Below, in pieces: positions 7,838 through 15,414 of a DNA stretch of 63,219 bases. Position 1 is the stretch's first letter. Each line of letters opens with the position of its first letter. The notes beneath the pieces are model-generated. The model had not been told where the DNA came from. It searched no databases and worked only from the letters and a program-made list of their open reading frames with translations. Made by a program: the position numbers and the translations under genes. Location of the stretch: assembly GCA_900316235.1 (NCBI GenBank), contig ONCC01000008.1:1-63219 (forward strand), read 5' to 3'. The DNA comes from an uncultured Bacteroidales bacterium. GTDB lineage: Bacteria > Bacteroidota > Bacteroidia > Bacteroidales > P3.

Positions 7838-8314
7838 ATGAAACAACTAAAGTTCTTTTTGTTATACCTTATAATTATAACTTGTTGGGTGACACCATCA
7901 CAAGGACAAAGCGGAGTGCGAGACAGCTTGATCGATGAATCGTTGAGAGATTTCTTCTCGGAACATGGTAAATTACTGTACGGGAATTCAAGCTATATGA
8001 TAGCTGCGCATACATTCCCTTATGATTATAATCTATCAATGTGGGATGAGAAAGACAAAATTGACATTGCAAATTTTAACGATAAAAAAACAATAAGGCA
8101 ATATAAAAGGACAAAGAATGGAATCCCTACGATATGTCTTAAATGGAGAATTGACCAAGACGGATTCTTGATTTTTAAAGTAGCACTATATTATGTTAAA
8201 GTAAGAGGGAATACTATAGACTACGCATTATCCGATTCCTGCATATATTATTATCGATACTCTGATTCGGAGAAAAGGTGGATAATGGCATCAAAATCTT
8301 GTAATGGGGTTTAG
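7838..8314 (+). CDS. small secreted protein, putative immunity protein of the JAMM-tip toxin
   Basis: 158 aa from the ATG at 7838. The longer frame from 7817 adds a poor N-terminus. Residues 1-25 (MKQLKFFLLYLIIITCWVTPSQG) look like a Sec signal peptide without a convincing lipobox. The rest is AT-rich and of no family I recognise. It follows the RHS gene by 30 nt and is itself followed by a decayed RHS module. Confidence 0.55.
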   Translation: MKQLKFFLLYLIIITCWVTPSQGQSGVRDSLIDESLRDFFSEHGKLLYGNSSYMIAAHTFPYDYNLSMWDEKDKIDIANFNDKKTIRQYKRTKNGIPTICLKWRIDQDGFLIFKVALYYVKVRGNTIDYALSDSCIYYYRYSDSEKRWIMASKSCNGV

Positions 8315-8348
8315 TTTAAAATCCTAAATGATCCATATTGACCATATT

Positions 8349-8440
8349 AGTACATAAAACCGAAGGGGTAAACCGCACTCAAACCATGCGGTTTGGCGAG
8401 ACATTATTCACTGGGCAAGGCACCCCGTAAGGGGAATCGA
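8349..8440 (+). pseudogene. decayed RHS module with hairpin leader, left inner border
   Basis: The hairpin leader (CATAAAACCGAAGGGG...) is well kept and reads VHKTEGVNRTQTMRF. The core then breaks off at FTG, where FTGKERDEE is expected, and runs into an unrelated tail containing CACCCCGTAAGGGG. The same leader plus the same tail occurs inverted at 49620-49712, about 75% identical by eye. The two copies bracket the housekeeping block. Confidence 0.7.
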
Positions 8441-8750
8441 GCACCTATGAGTAAAACCAACTTCAGCGAGGGAAAGGATGAGGAAACATGTGCCTTTTCC
8501 GGCAAATCATACATACTAAAAAGAAAACAAGTCCGTTAATAGAACGATATACTAGTTATAGTATGTCTCCAGACCAAATCTAGACTGGGATTCAACCGGC
8601 ACTTAACCGAAACTCAACCGAAACCATGGGCTTGTTACCTCCTACCTATCATGGACCTGTCTGCTACCTACCCTAGACTTCTCTGCCTCCAACAGACTCC
8701 CCCACGCCTGCATTAACACACAACCAAAGAACCAACATAACAACATCACC
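8441..8750. other. non-coding stretch upstream of the 8751 gene
   Basis: No credible gene was found. A small inverted repeat ATACTA-gtta-TAGTAT lies at 8549-8564. From about 8590 to 8670 the sequence is built of loosely repeated AACC- and CTACC-type words, like other intergenic spacers here. No TAnnTTTG promoter box was found. Confidence 0.5.
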
Positions 8751-9512
8751 ATGGCACAAGCGAAAGGAATACTGAAAGATGTTGAAGGTCATCTGGGCGG
8801 CCTCACCGTCTACAAGCGGGGAGAGAAGACTTTTGTACGGCCGTCGCACATATACCAGCCCCGCCGGCTGTCGCGCAAACAGCTGCTGCTGCGTGAGCGA
8901 CAGAGCCACAACAACGCCCTCTGGCGTGCCCTGAGGGCGACGAGACATATATACTTCGACGGAGACAAGCCGGCCTACAATCTCTTCATGTTCGCCAACA
9001 TCCACTCGCCGGTGCCATACCTGGAGAAGCGGCAATACCATTCCGGCAATGCCCTGCTGTTGCCCGAGATGGTGGTCAGCGACGGTCCGCTGCCTTCCAT
9101 CGGCTACCAGCTAGGCGAGGTGGACGGGCATCCGGCATTGCTTACCGACCTCACAAAGAGCAAGGCTTCCAGGATGACGTTGCTGCTCTATGTGCTGAAA
9201 CAGAGCGTCCACACATGGCAGAATGGCTCCGACTCGTTCCAATTGAACATCGAGGTGGAGCCGTTGACAACCGATGATTTCGTCAATATTCCCTCGACGC
9301 TCACGTCGCCCTACAAGGATGTCCATGGGACGCTGGCGCTGGTGGGCAACCGCTATGCCGACCCGATGCTGGGATTCGGCTTGGTGCACATCAAAGAGGG
9401 GTTGGTGTCGCACCAACGAGTCGTCACCCGCTGCACCTACTACGAACGTTATACCACCGAAGAGGCCCTGCTGGCGGCAGCCAAGAGCTATGGGGGGCTG
9501 ACGGGAGAGTGA
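8751..9512 (+). CDS. conserved-looking hypothetical protein
   Basis: 253 aa, no signal peptide and no membrane segment. I do not recognise a family with certainty. The N-terminus (AKGILKDVEGHLGGLTVYKRGEKTFVR, then S-R-K-Q-L-L-L-R) faintly resembles the DUF6266-type Bacteroidetes proteins, whose N-termini read G-xx-G-x-x-G-K-x-G-xx-V. The C-terminal half looks like a compact beta-rich domain. It is the first ordinary gene after the RHS array, converges on the U32 gene, and has mid-range GC like the housekeeping genes. Confidence 0.6.
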   Translation: MAQAKGILKDVEGHLGGLTVYKRGEKTFVRPSHIYQPRRLSRKQLLLRERQSHNNALWRALRATRHIYFDGDKPAYNLFMFANIHSPVPYLEKRQYHSGNALLLPEMVVSDGPLPSIGYQLGEVDGHPALLTDLTKSKASRMTLLLYVLKQSVHTWQNGSDSFQLNIEVEPLTTDDFVNIPSTLTSPYKDVHGTLALVGNRYADPMLGFGLVHIKEGLVSHQRVVTRCTYYERYTTEEALLAAAKSYGGLTGE

Positions 9513-9542
9513 TGAATTATTGTGGATAAAATTGGACCGAAC

Positions 9543-11381
9543 CTAGAGCATTGAAGCTACTTCTGGGGGGTATATCAGCATAAGGCACTGGCGGCAGTCG
9601 AAGTCGAGGCGGAAGCGGCGGTCGTTGTTCCTTAATAGCAGGGAGGTGGTGGGTTTGATGTCGAGTTGCGATTTGCCTCTGTTTTTACCCTGCAGGCAGC
9701 AGCCCAGCTCGTAGCGCAGGCAGTATTTGGTGGTCATCAGGGCTTTGCCGTCATAGTCCTCGGTCTGCTCCAGTCCACGCTCTATTTCTTTTACGCTATG
9801 GTGCTTATAAAACGCCTCTGCCTTGTCGTTGATGATGTTGGCGCGGTAATCAAGCGTGGGGGTAGGGTAGGGGACTCCGCCGTCGCTGCGGTGGCAGTCG
9901 GCGGGACGGTGGTGAGCGATGCGTAGCGCCATAAGCTGCTCCACGGCCTCGCGGCGCAGCTGGTTGAGGGTGCCGACGGGCAGGAAAAAACGTCCTTGGG
10001 TCTCGTCGACAACGGCGGTGGCCACGAAGGGGGTGTTGCCCAGCTTGCTGAGCTGCTTGACGATGGGGTTCTCCGCTCCACCGCTGTTGCGAGCCTCCTG
10101 CTGCTCAGCGGCCACGCTGTGGGTCACGCTGAGACCCTCCTCGTCGGTGAGCCGCAGCGCGAAGCCGTCGGGGGTGGCGTTGAAAAGCATCTCCACGCCT
10201 ATCTTTCGCTCGGCGCTCTTGCCCTGCAGCAGTTTCTCGAACCGCTGGTCCTGGTTTCGCCAGAGGGTGGTACCTGCCTTGATATCAGGCATCTGGTTGG
10301 GGGTGACGGTACGGTCCTGCACGCCGTTGACGAGGAAGCCCTGCAGTCGGCCGTCGGCATCGTAGTAGCAGAGCCCGTCGCCATTGGCGAGAGGTTCGGT
10401 GCCACTGATAGTAAGACTGTTGCGGCCCACGGAGGTCACCTTACCGATAAGTTCTCCTAGCGACTTCTGGGTGGCGAAATTGGCCATAGGCTGGCGCTCG
10501 CGGAGGAAGTAGTCGGTATATCCGCGGTTGAAGGTGCGGTCGGGGTCGGGGGAGAAGGTATAGGTACAGCTCCCAGAAGAGACTTTCTCGTGCCCTTCCA
10601 TCATGCTGTCAAGCAGTTGACGGTAGTAGGCGGTGATGTTCTTCACATAGGAGAGGTCTTTCAGGCGCCCTTCTATCTTGAACGAGGAGATGCCGGCAGC
10701 TATCATGTTCTCAAGTTGTTGGCTGGCGTTGAAGTCGCGGAGCGACAGTAGGTGCTTCTCCTTGAGGAGCAGGCGCCCCTCGCCGTCGTAGAGGTCGTAG
10801 GTGGAGCGGCAGGGCTGTGAGCAGCATCCGCGGTTGCCGCTGCGGTTGTTGAGGTACTGACTCATGTAGCACTGGCCGCTGTAGCTCACGCAGAGGGCGC
10901 CGTGGACGAAGGCCTCGAGGTCGAGACAGGTGGCCTGCCGTATCTCCTGCATCTGCTCTAGGGAGGTTTCGCGGGCCAGCACGACGCGGCGGAAACCCAC
11001 TTGTTCCAAGAACTTTATACGTTCCACCGAGGCGTTGTGGCATTGGGTGCTGGCATGCAACTCGATGGGTGGCAGGTCGCACTCCAGCAGCCCCAGGTCC
11101 TGGATGAGCAGGGCGTCGACACCGATATTGTAGAGCTGGTGTATCAGCTTTACGGCGGGCTCGATTTCATGGTCGAAGAGCAATGTGTTGACGGTCACAA
11201 AGACCTTGGAACCATAGAGATGGGAGTAGTTTACCAGAGCCTCGATGTCTTCGAGGGTGTTGGTGGCGGCGGCGCGGGCGCCGTAGGCGGGCGCGCCGAT
11301 GTAGAGGGCGTCGGCACCGTGGTTGATGGCCTCGCGGCCGAAGTCCAGGTTCTTGGCGGGGGAGAGCAGTTCCAATTTCAT
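9543..11381 (-). CDS. peptidase U32 family protein (RlhA/TrhP-like RNA hydroxylation factor)
   Basis: 612 aa. The N-terminal barrel starts MKLELLSPAKNLDFGREAI with 'GADALYIGAP'. The family signature 'EAFVHGALCVSYSGQCYMS' is at about residue 150-170, followed by a Cys cluster (GCCSQPCR) that may bind an iron-sulfur cluster. The C-terminal part is the extra domain of the long members (DUF3656-like). E. coli relatives RlhA and TrhP hydroxylate 23S rRNA and tRNA respectively. Which one applies here cannot be decided from sequence alone. It is divergent from aroB with only 34 nt between the starts. Confidence 0.85.
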   Translation of the reverse strand: MKLELLSPAKNLDFGREAINHGADALYIGAPAYGARAAATNTLEDIEALVNYSHLYGSKVFVTVNTLLFDHEIEPAVKLIHQLYNIGVDALLIQDLGLLECDLPPIELHASTQCHNASVERIKFLEQVGFRRVVLARETSLEQMQEIRQATCLDLEAFVHGALCVSYSGQCYMSQYLNNRSGNRGCCSQPCRSTYDLYDGEGRLLLKEKHLLSLRDFNASQQLENMIAAGISSFKIEGRLKDLSYVKNITAYYRQLLDSMMEGHEKVSSGSCTYTFSPDPDRTFNRGYTDYFLRERQPMANFATQKSLGELIGKVTSVGRNSLTISGTEPLANGDGLCYYDADGRLQGFLVNGVQDRTVTPNQMPDIKAGTTLWRNQDQRFEKLLQGKSAERKIGVEMLFNATPDGFALRLTDEEGLSVTHSVAAEQQEARNSGGAENPIVKQLSKLGNTPFVATAVVDETQGRFFLPVGTLNQLRREAVEQLMALRIAHHRPADCHRSDGGVPYPTPTLDYRANIINDKAEAFYKHHSVKEIERGLEQTEDYDGKALMTTKYCLRYELGCCLQGKNRGKSQLDIKPTTSLLLRNNDRRFRLDFDCRQCLMLIYPPEVASML

Positions 11382-11418
11382 GCAATAAATAACGTATCAG
11401 CGCGTTCATTATTGCATG
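11379..11418. promoter_or_regulatory. inverted repeat spanning both divergent start codons (U32 gene / aroB)
   Basis: CATGCAATAA (11379-11388) and TTATTGCATG (11409-11418) are perfect 10-nt inverted arms. Each contains the ATG of one gene. The 34-nt gap is too short for two standard promoters and has no TAnnTTTG box. The symmetry could be a shared operator or an mRNA start hairpin. Confidence 0.6.
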
Positions 11419-12438
11419 ACTACGAAATCGAAGATACTGTATGGTGGCCTGCAGGCCCTGGGGCGAGAGTTGGCCAAAGAGGAATGGCGGGATGCGAAAT
11501 ACACCATCCTGCTGGACGAGAATACCTTCCAGCATTGCCTGCCACTACTCATCTCGCAGGTGGAGGCTTTGCAGGAGGCCGAGTTCATCGAGGTGCCGGT
11601 GGGTGAGGAGTGCAAGAGTCTGGAGGTGGCGGCGCAGGTGTGGCAGACGCTGATGGAGAGTGAGGCCGACCGTAACGCCGTGGTTGTCAACCTCGGGGGC
11701 GGCTGTGTCTGTGACCTCGGCGGCTATGTGGCGGCGGGTTACAAGCGTGGCATCCGTTATATCAATGTGCCAACGACCTTGTTGTCAATGGTTGACGCCG
11801 CTATTGGAGGCAAGACGGCCATTAACTTCGGTGGTGTGAAGAACAGTATTGGCCATTTCTATCCGTCGGCTTTAACGGTCACAGATCCTGCCTTTTTGGA
11901 CACCCTCCCGCAGGAGGAACTCCTCAATGGCCGGATGGAGATGGTGAAGACCGCCGCCGTCACCGACCCCGAGCTGTTTCAGCAACTGCTTACCGATTAC
12001 CGATTATCGATTACTGCCATCAAGGAGGTGGCGAGAATCAAGGCTCGCGTGGTGAAAGCCGACCCCTATGACCATAGTATCAGGAAGATTCTTAATTTCG
12101 GCCACACTTTCGGCCACGCCATCGAAGTCTATTCGCACCTGCCCCACGGCATCGCCGTCGGCATCGGCATGAAGGCTGCCATGTATCTTTCAATGAAGAA
12201 AACGGGATTGTCAGAAGAGGTCTATCGAGTTTGTTCCAAGTGGCTTAACAGACAGATAGAATTGCCGAAATACAACCTGAAAGACATCGAGCAGATACTT
12301 TCCTTGATGCGTCAGGACAAAAAGAATGCCTCGGGCGCCATCCGATGTGTCCTGTTGCAGGACCTCGGTGCCGCCATGATAGATGTGGAAGTGTCTGACA
12401 ACGAGATTCGTGATGCGATGCTTAGGCTGGGACAATAA
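11416..12438 (+). CDS. aroB: 3-dehydroquinate synthase
   Basis: 340 aa, slightly shorter than the ~360 aa usual in the family. It catalyses the second step of the shikimate pathway (DAHP to 3-dehydroquinate; NAD and divalent metal). Visible signatures are the NAD-binding 'NLGGGCVCDLGGYVA', 'VPTTLLSMVDAAIGGKTAIN', the 'NGRMEMVKTA' segment, and the metal-binding 'FGHTFGHAIE' plus 'HGIAVGIGM'. All are intact. The 3' end overlaps the convergent aspartate kinase gene by 17 nt. Confidence 0.93.
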   Translation: MTTKSKILYGGLQALGRELAKEEWRDAKYTILLDENTFQHCLPLLISQVEALQEAEFIEVPVGEECKSLEVAAQVWQTLMESEADRNAVVVNLGGGCVCDLGGYVAAGYKRGIRYINVPTTLLSMVDAAIGGKTAINFGGVKNSIGHFYPSALTVTDPAFLDTLPQEELLNGRMEMVKTAAVTDPELFQQLLTDYRLSITAIKEVARIKARVVKADPYDHSIRKILNFGHTFGHAIEVYSHLPHGIAVGIGMKAAMYLSMKKTGLSEEVYRVCSKWLNRQIELPKYNLKDIEQILSLMRQDKKNASGAIRCVLLQDLGAAMIDVEVSDNEIRDAMLRLGQ

Positions 12439-13687
12439 GCTGTTCGGTGGTGCGTGAGCGCTGCTCGAGGAGGATGGGACGGCCAGCGACGATGCTGTCG
12501 ATGACCTCTTGGGTGTAGTAGCGGATGGTGATGAGCTGGAGGTTCTCGTTATAACGCACGCGGAACATGCTTTTTAACTCTTCGATAAGGGGTGTCACCA
12601 ACTGCGGATTGTTGTCGATGCAGATGGAGAAGCTCAGTGCGGAGTTCTGCATGAGGTTCACGCGGATACCTATTTTGCTGAGGATACCAAAGATGACTTG
12701 CAGATTGTCCTCGGCGATGAAAGAGTAGTCGCGAGGCAGGATGGAAAGAAGTATCTGATTGTTTTTAAAGATATACAGGGGTGTCTCGGGGACGATGGTC
12801 TTATAGTCGCCGATGGAAGAGCCCTCGGCTTCGGGGGTGATGAAAGAACGGATAAAGAGAGGGATACCCTTGTTCTGGATAGGTTTCACTGTTTTGGGAT
12901 GGATGACGGAAGCGCCGTAGTAGGCCAACTCGATGGCCTCATTATAGGGTATCTGGGAAATCTTGACGGTGTCTGCGAAGAATTTGGGGTCAGCGTTGAG
13001 GAATCCGGGCACGTCTTTCCAGATGGTAACACTCTCGGCATTGAGGCAGTAGGCGAGGATGGCGGCCGAGTAGTCGGAGCCCTCGCGGCCGAGGGTGGTG
13101 GTCTTATGATCGACGGTACCACCAATGAATCCTTGCGTTAGGATGACGCTATGTGTTATAGAATCAGCAAGTAATGTCTTTGTTGCGGTCTCAGATGCTT
13201 GCCAGTCGACACGTCCTTCACGATAGTGGTTGTCGGTCTGGATAAGTTGTCGCGCATCAGACCATAAGGTGTTTATTCCAAGATGGTTGAGGTATTCGGC
13301 AATGATGGTTGTAGAGATGATTTCGCCGAAGGAAACCACCTGGTCGTAATTGTAGTTATAATGAGCAGCGTCGGGTTGGAGTGAGACGATGGTGTTGTCC
13401 AACTGATGAAGGAGGTCCTGAATCTTTTTGATGATGGTTTTATCGTTTGGAATCAAGGACTTGGCGATATCAAGGTGATAGACCTCGAGTTGTTGTCGCA
13501 GTGTATTGGCGGACGAGACGTCCGCGCTCCCAGGCACCAGCTTTTCCAACAGGTTGGTGGTCTTCCCCATGGCCGAGACGACGACCATTAAAGGCTTTGA
13601 TTCCAAGTGACTTTGCACAACCTGCGCCATGTTGCGCACTGCATCGGCGCTGTTGACTGACGCCCCACCAAACTTAAAAACCTTCAT
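12422..13687 (-). CDS. aspartate kinase
   Basis: 421 aa. It phosphorylates aspartate at the head of lysine, methionine and threonine synthesis. The N-terminal kinase signature is MKVFKFGGASV, and the substrate/ATP region 'TTTLGREGSDYSAAILAYCL' plus 'WKDVPGFLNADPK' is present. The last ~130 residues hold two ACT-like regulatory segments. No homoserine dehydrogenase domain is fused, so it is the monofunctional form. Which isozyme (lysC or other) it is cannot be told. It lies downstream of smpB on the same strand with 40 nt between, a spacer made of octamer repeats. Confidence 0.9.
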   Translation of the reverse strand: MKVFKFGGASVNSADAVRNMAQVVQSHLESKPLMVVVSAMGKTTNLLEKLVPGSADVSSANTLRQQLEVYHLDIAKSLIPNDKTIIKKIQDLLHQLDNTIVSLQPDAAHYNYNYDQVVSFGEIISTTIIAEYLNHLGINTLWSDARQLIQTDNHYREGRVDWQASETATKTLLADSITHSVILTQGFIGGTVDHKTTTLGREGSDYSAAILAYCLNAESVTIWKDVPGFLNADPKFFADTVKISQIPYNEAIELAYYGASVIHPKTVKPIQNKGIPLFIRSFITPEAEGSSIGDYKTIVPETPLYIFKNNQILLSILPRDYSFIAEDNLQVIFGILSKIGIRVNLMQNSALSFSICIDNNPQLVTPLIEELKSMFRVRYNENLQLITIRYYTQEVIDSIVAGRPILLEQRSRTTEQLIVPA

Positions 13688-13691
13688 TTGT

Positions 13692-13730
13692 CTTAACTAC
13701 TTAACTACTGTCTACTTAACTACTTGATTA
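13692..13730. repeat. octamer repeat spacer (CTTAACTA units)
   Basis: Units CTTAACTA, CTTAACTA, CTGTCTA, CTTAACTA and CTTGATTA follow one another in the spacer between smpB and the aspartate kinase gene, reaching the smpB stop. The same style of 7-8-nt unit recurs elsewhere in the window, both between and inside genes. Confidence 0.7.
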
Positions 13731-14180
13731 AGCCAGTTCCCTTTCCATATCGCGGCGTGAGTCCTTGGCTTTGATGGTCTCGCGCTTGTCGTAGTGATGT
13801 TTACCCTTGGCCAAGGCGATGGTCATCTTGGCATAGCCTTGAGGATTGACGAATAGCAGCTCGGGGACAATAGTGTAGCCGCGTTCCTTGATTTTGATTT
13901 GCAGTTTGCGTAGTTCCCGCCGGTTAAGTAGCAATTTGCGGTCACGCTTGGCCTGATGACCCCAGTAGCTGCCGAACTTGTATTCTGATATATGCATATC
14001 TCTTACAAACAGCTCGTTGCCGACAAAAGTACACCAAGCGTCGTTGAGATTTGCCTTCCCCTCGCGAATACTTTTAATCTCACTGCCCATCAGCACCAAA
14101 CCGGCGGTATACTCATCCATCAGGAAGTACTCGTACGCTGCCCGCTTGTTTTTTATTTCTATTATGTTTTTTTCTTCCAT
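13728..14180 (-). CDS. smpB: SsrA-binding protein SmpB
   Basis: 150 aa, the usual length. It binds tmRNA and brings it to stalled ribosomes in trans-translation. Visible features: '[35 protein letters not shown]', 'HISEY', '[10 protein letters not shown]' and '[16 protein letters not shown]', all typical, with a basic C-terminal tail. It follows dusB on the same strand, probably in one transcript with the polymerase gene upstream. No tmRNA gene was seen in the window. Confidence 0.93.
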   Translation of the reverse strand: MEEKNIIEIKNKRAAYEYFLMDEYTAGLVLMGSEIKSIREGKANLNDAWCTFVGNELFVRDMHISEYKFGSYWGHQAKRDRKLLLNRRELRKLQIKIKERGYTIVPELLFVNPQGYAKMTIALAKGKHHYDKRETIKAKDSRRDMERELA

Positions 14181-14210
14181 AACAAATTTGTTAACGAGAA
14201 TTGGGGAGTT

Positions 14211-15182
14211 TTATTGTGTGTATTGCACGGCGATGCGGTCGAGGACGGAGAGGGTGTCTTCGAGGGTGGGGGTACTGACGAGGGCGAGTCGGAAGGGCTT
14301 GAAGTTGTAAAGTCCCTTAAAATAAGCGCCATAGTGTTTGCGCATCTCGAAGACGGCGGTGCGTTCTCCTTTAAATTCCGCGGCGGCGAGGAGGTGACGG
14401 CGGCAGACCTCCACGCGTTCGGCAACGGTAATCTCCCTTTCTGGTTCGCCGCGGAAGGCTCGTTGGCATTGTTCGAAAATCCAGGGGTTACCTATGGCAC
14501 CGCGGCCGATAAGGATGCCGTCGACACCATACTGGCGGTGGACCTCAACGGCTTGCGCCGCGGTGGTGATATCTCCGTTTCCGAAGATGGGGATGGTCAT
14601 GTGGGGGTTGTTCTTCACGGCACCTATCATCGTCCAGTCGGCATTGCCACTATACATTTGGGTTTTAGTGCGTCCGTGGATGCTGAGAGCGGCAATACCG
14701 GTATCTTGCAATGCCTCACAGAAATCTGTAATCATCATGGAATCATGACTGTAGCCAATGCGAGTCTTTACAGTCACCGGCAAGTGGGCATGTTTGACCA
14801 AAGAACCAGTGATTCTAAGCATTTTAGGTATATCCTGCAGGATACCTGAGCCTGCCCCTTTACCTGCCACCTTGCGCACGGGACAGCCCCAATTGATGTC
14901 GATGAAGTCGGGCTCGGCCTGCTCCACCACCTCGAGGCAACGCAGGAGTTCATCCTCGTCAGCCCCAAATATCTGTATACCAATGGGTCGCTGTTCGGGG
15001 GTGAAACGCATCTTGCGCAGACTTTTCTCAGCGTCTCGGTTGAGAGCCTCGCTGGCGATGAATTCGGTGATAAGCATATCGGCCCCCATCTCCTTACAGA
15101 TTTGTCGGAAGGGGAGGTCGGTGATATCGTCCATTGGCGAGAGGCCGATAATGCATTTATTGTTCTTCGTCAAGAGGTTCAT
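14211..15182 (-). CDS. dusB: tRNA-dihydrouridine synthase (DusB type)
   Basis: 323 aa FMN-dependent enzyme that reduces uridines in tRNA. Characteristic segments: 'GLSPMDDITDLPFR', 'IGIQIFGAD', 'IDINWGCPVRKVAGKGAGSGIL' with the catalytic Cys in WGCP, 'VKTRIGY', 'SIHGRTKTQMYSG', 'IPIFGNGDI' and 'DGILIGRGAIGNPWIF'. Full length. Its first 26 nt overlap the end of the upstream YolD-like gene, so the two are translated from one message. Confidence 0.93.
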   Translation of the reverse strand: MNLLTKNNKCIIGLSPMDDITDLPFRQICKEMGADMLITEFIASEALNRDAEKSLRKMRFTPEQRPIGIQIFGADEDELLRCLEVVEQAEPDFIDINWGCPVRKVAGKGAGSGILQDIPKMLRITGSLVKHAHLPVTVKTRIGYSHDSMMITDFCEALQDTGIAALSIHGRTKTQMYSGNADWTMIGAVKNNPHMTIPIFGNGDITTAAQAVEVHRQYGVDGILIGRGAIGNPWIFEQCQRAFRGEPEREITVAERVEVCRRHLLAAAEFKGERTAVFEMRKHYGAYFKGLYNFKPFRLALVSTPTLEDTLSVLDRIAVQYTQ

Positions 15183-15378
15183 TGTAAAGGCTTTGTATCA
15201 ATTCATCATCGAAATAGACTTGTTCGTCGGGGTACTCGGCGGCTCGGCGGATGGCGGCATTGAGACCCGTGAGGGCGGCAAAGGGGGAAAACTGCCCGGC
15301 GCGTCCCTCCATGCTCATGTGTGGGTAGTGGGTCGACACATGATGTGGCAGATTGATTATATCCTCATAGTCACTCAT
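15157..15378 (-). CDS. small YolD-like protein paired with the Y-family polymerase
   Basis: 73 aa from the ATG at 15378; a longer frame to 15408 lacks a good start. The segment 'MEGRAGQFSPFAALTGL' is the mark of the small YolD-like proteins encoded beside UmuC/DinB-type polymerases in many bacteria. Their exact role is not established. It lies 30 nt downstream of the polymerase gene and overlaps dusB by 26 nt. Confidence 0.7.
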   Translation of the reverse strand: MSDYEDIINLPHHVSTHYPHMSMEGRAGQFSPFAALTGLNAAIRRAAEYPDEQVYFDDELIQSLYNEPLDEEQ

Positions 15379-15386
15379 AACTTTTA

Positions 15387-15414
15387 TCTCTAAACTCTTA
15401 ACTCTCAACTACGC
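15387..15414. repeat. heptamer repeat spacer (ACTCTTA-type units)
   Basis: TCTCTAA, ACTCTTA, ACTCTCA and ACTACGC are four consecutive 7-nt units between the polymerase stop and the YolD-like gene. It belongs to the same style of repeat as 13692-13730. Confidence 0.55.

Noticed and set aside
12698..13141. Plus-strand frame opposite aspartate kinase
   Set aside because: Shadow of a clear housekeeping gene.
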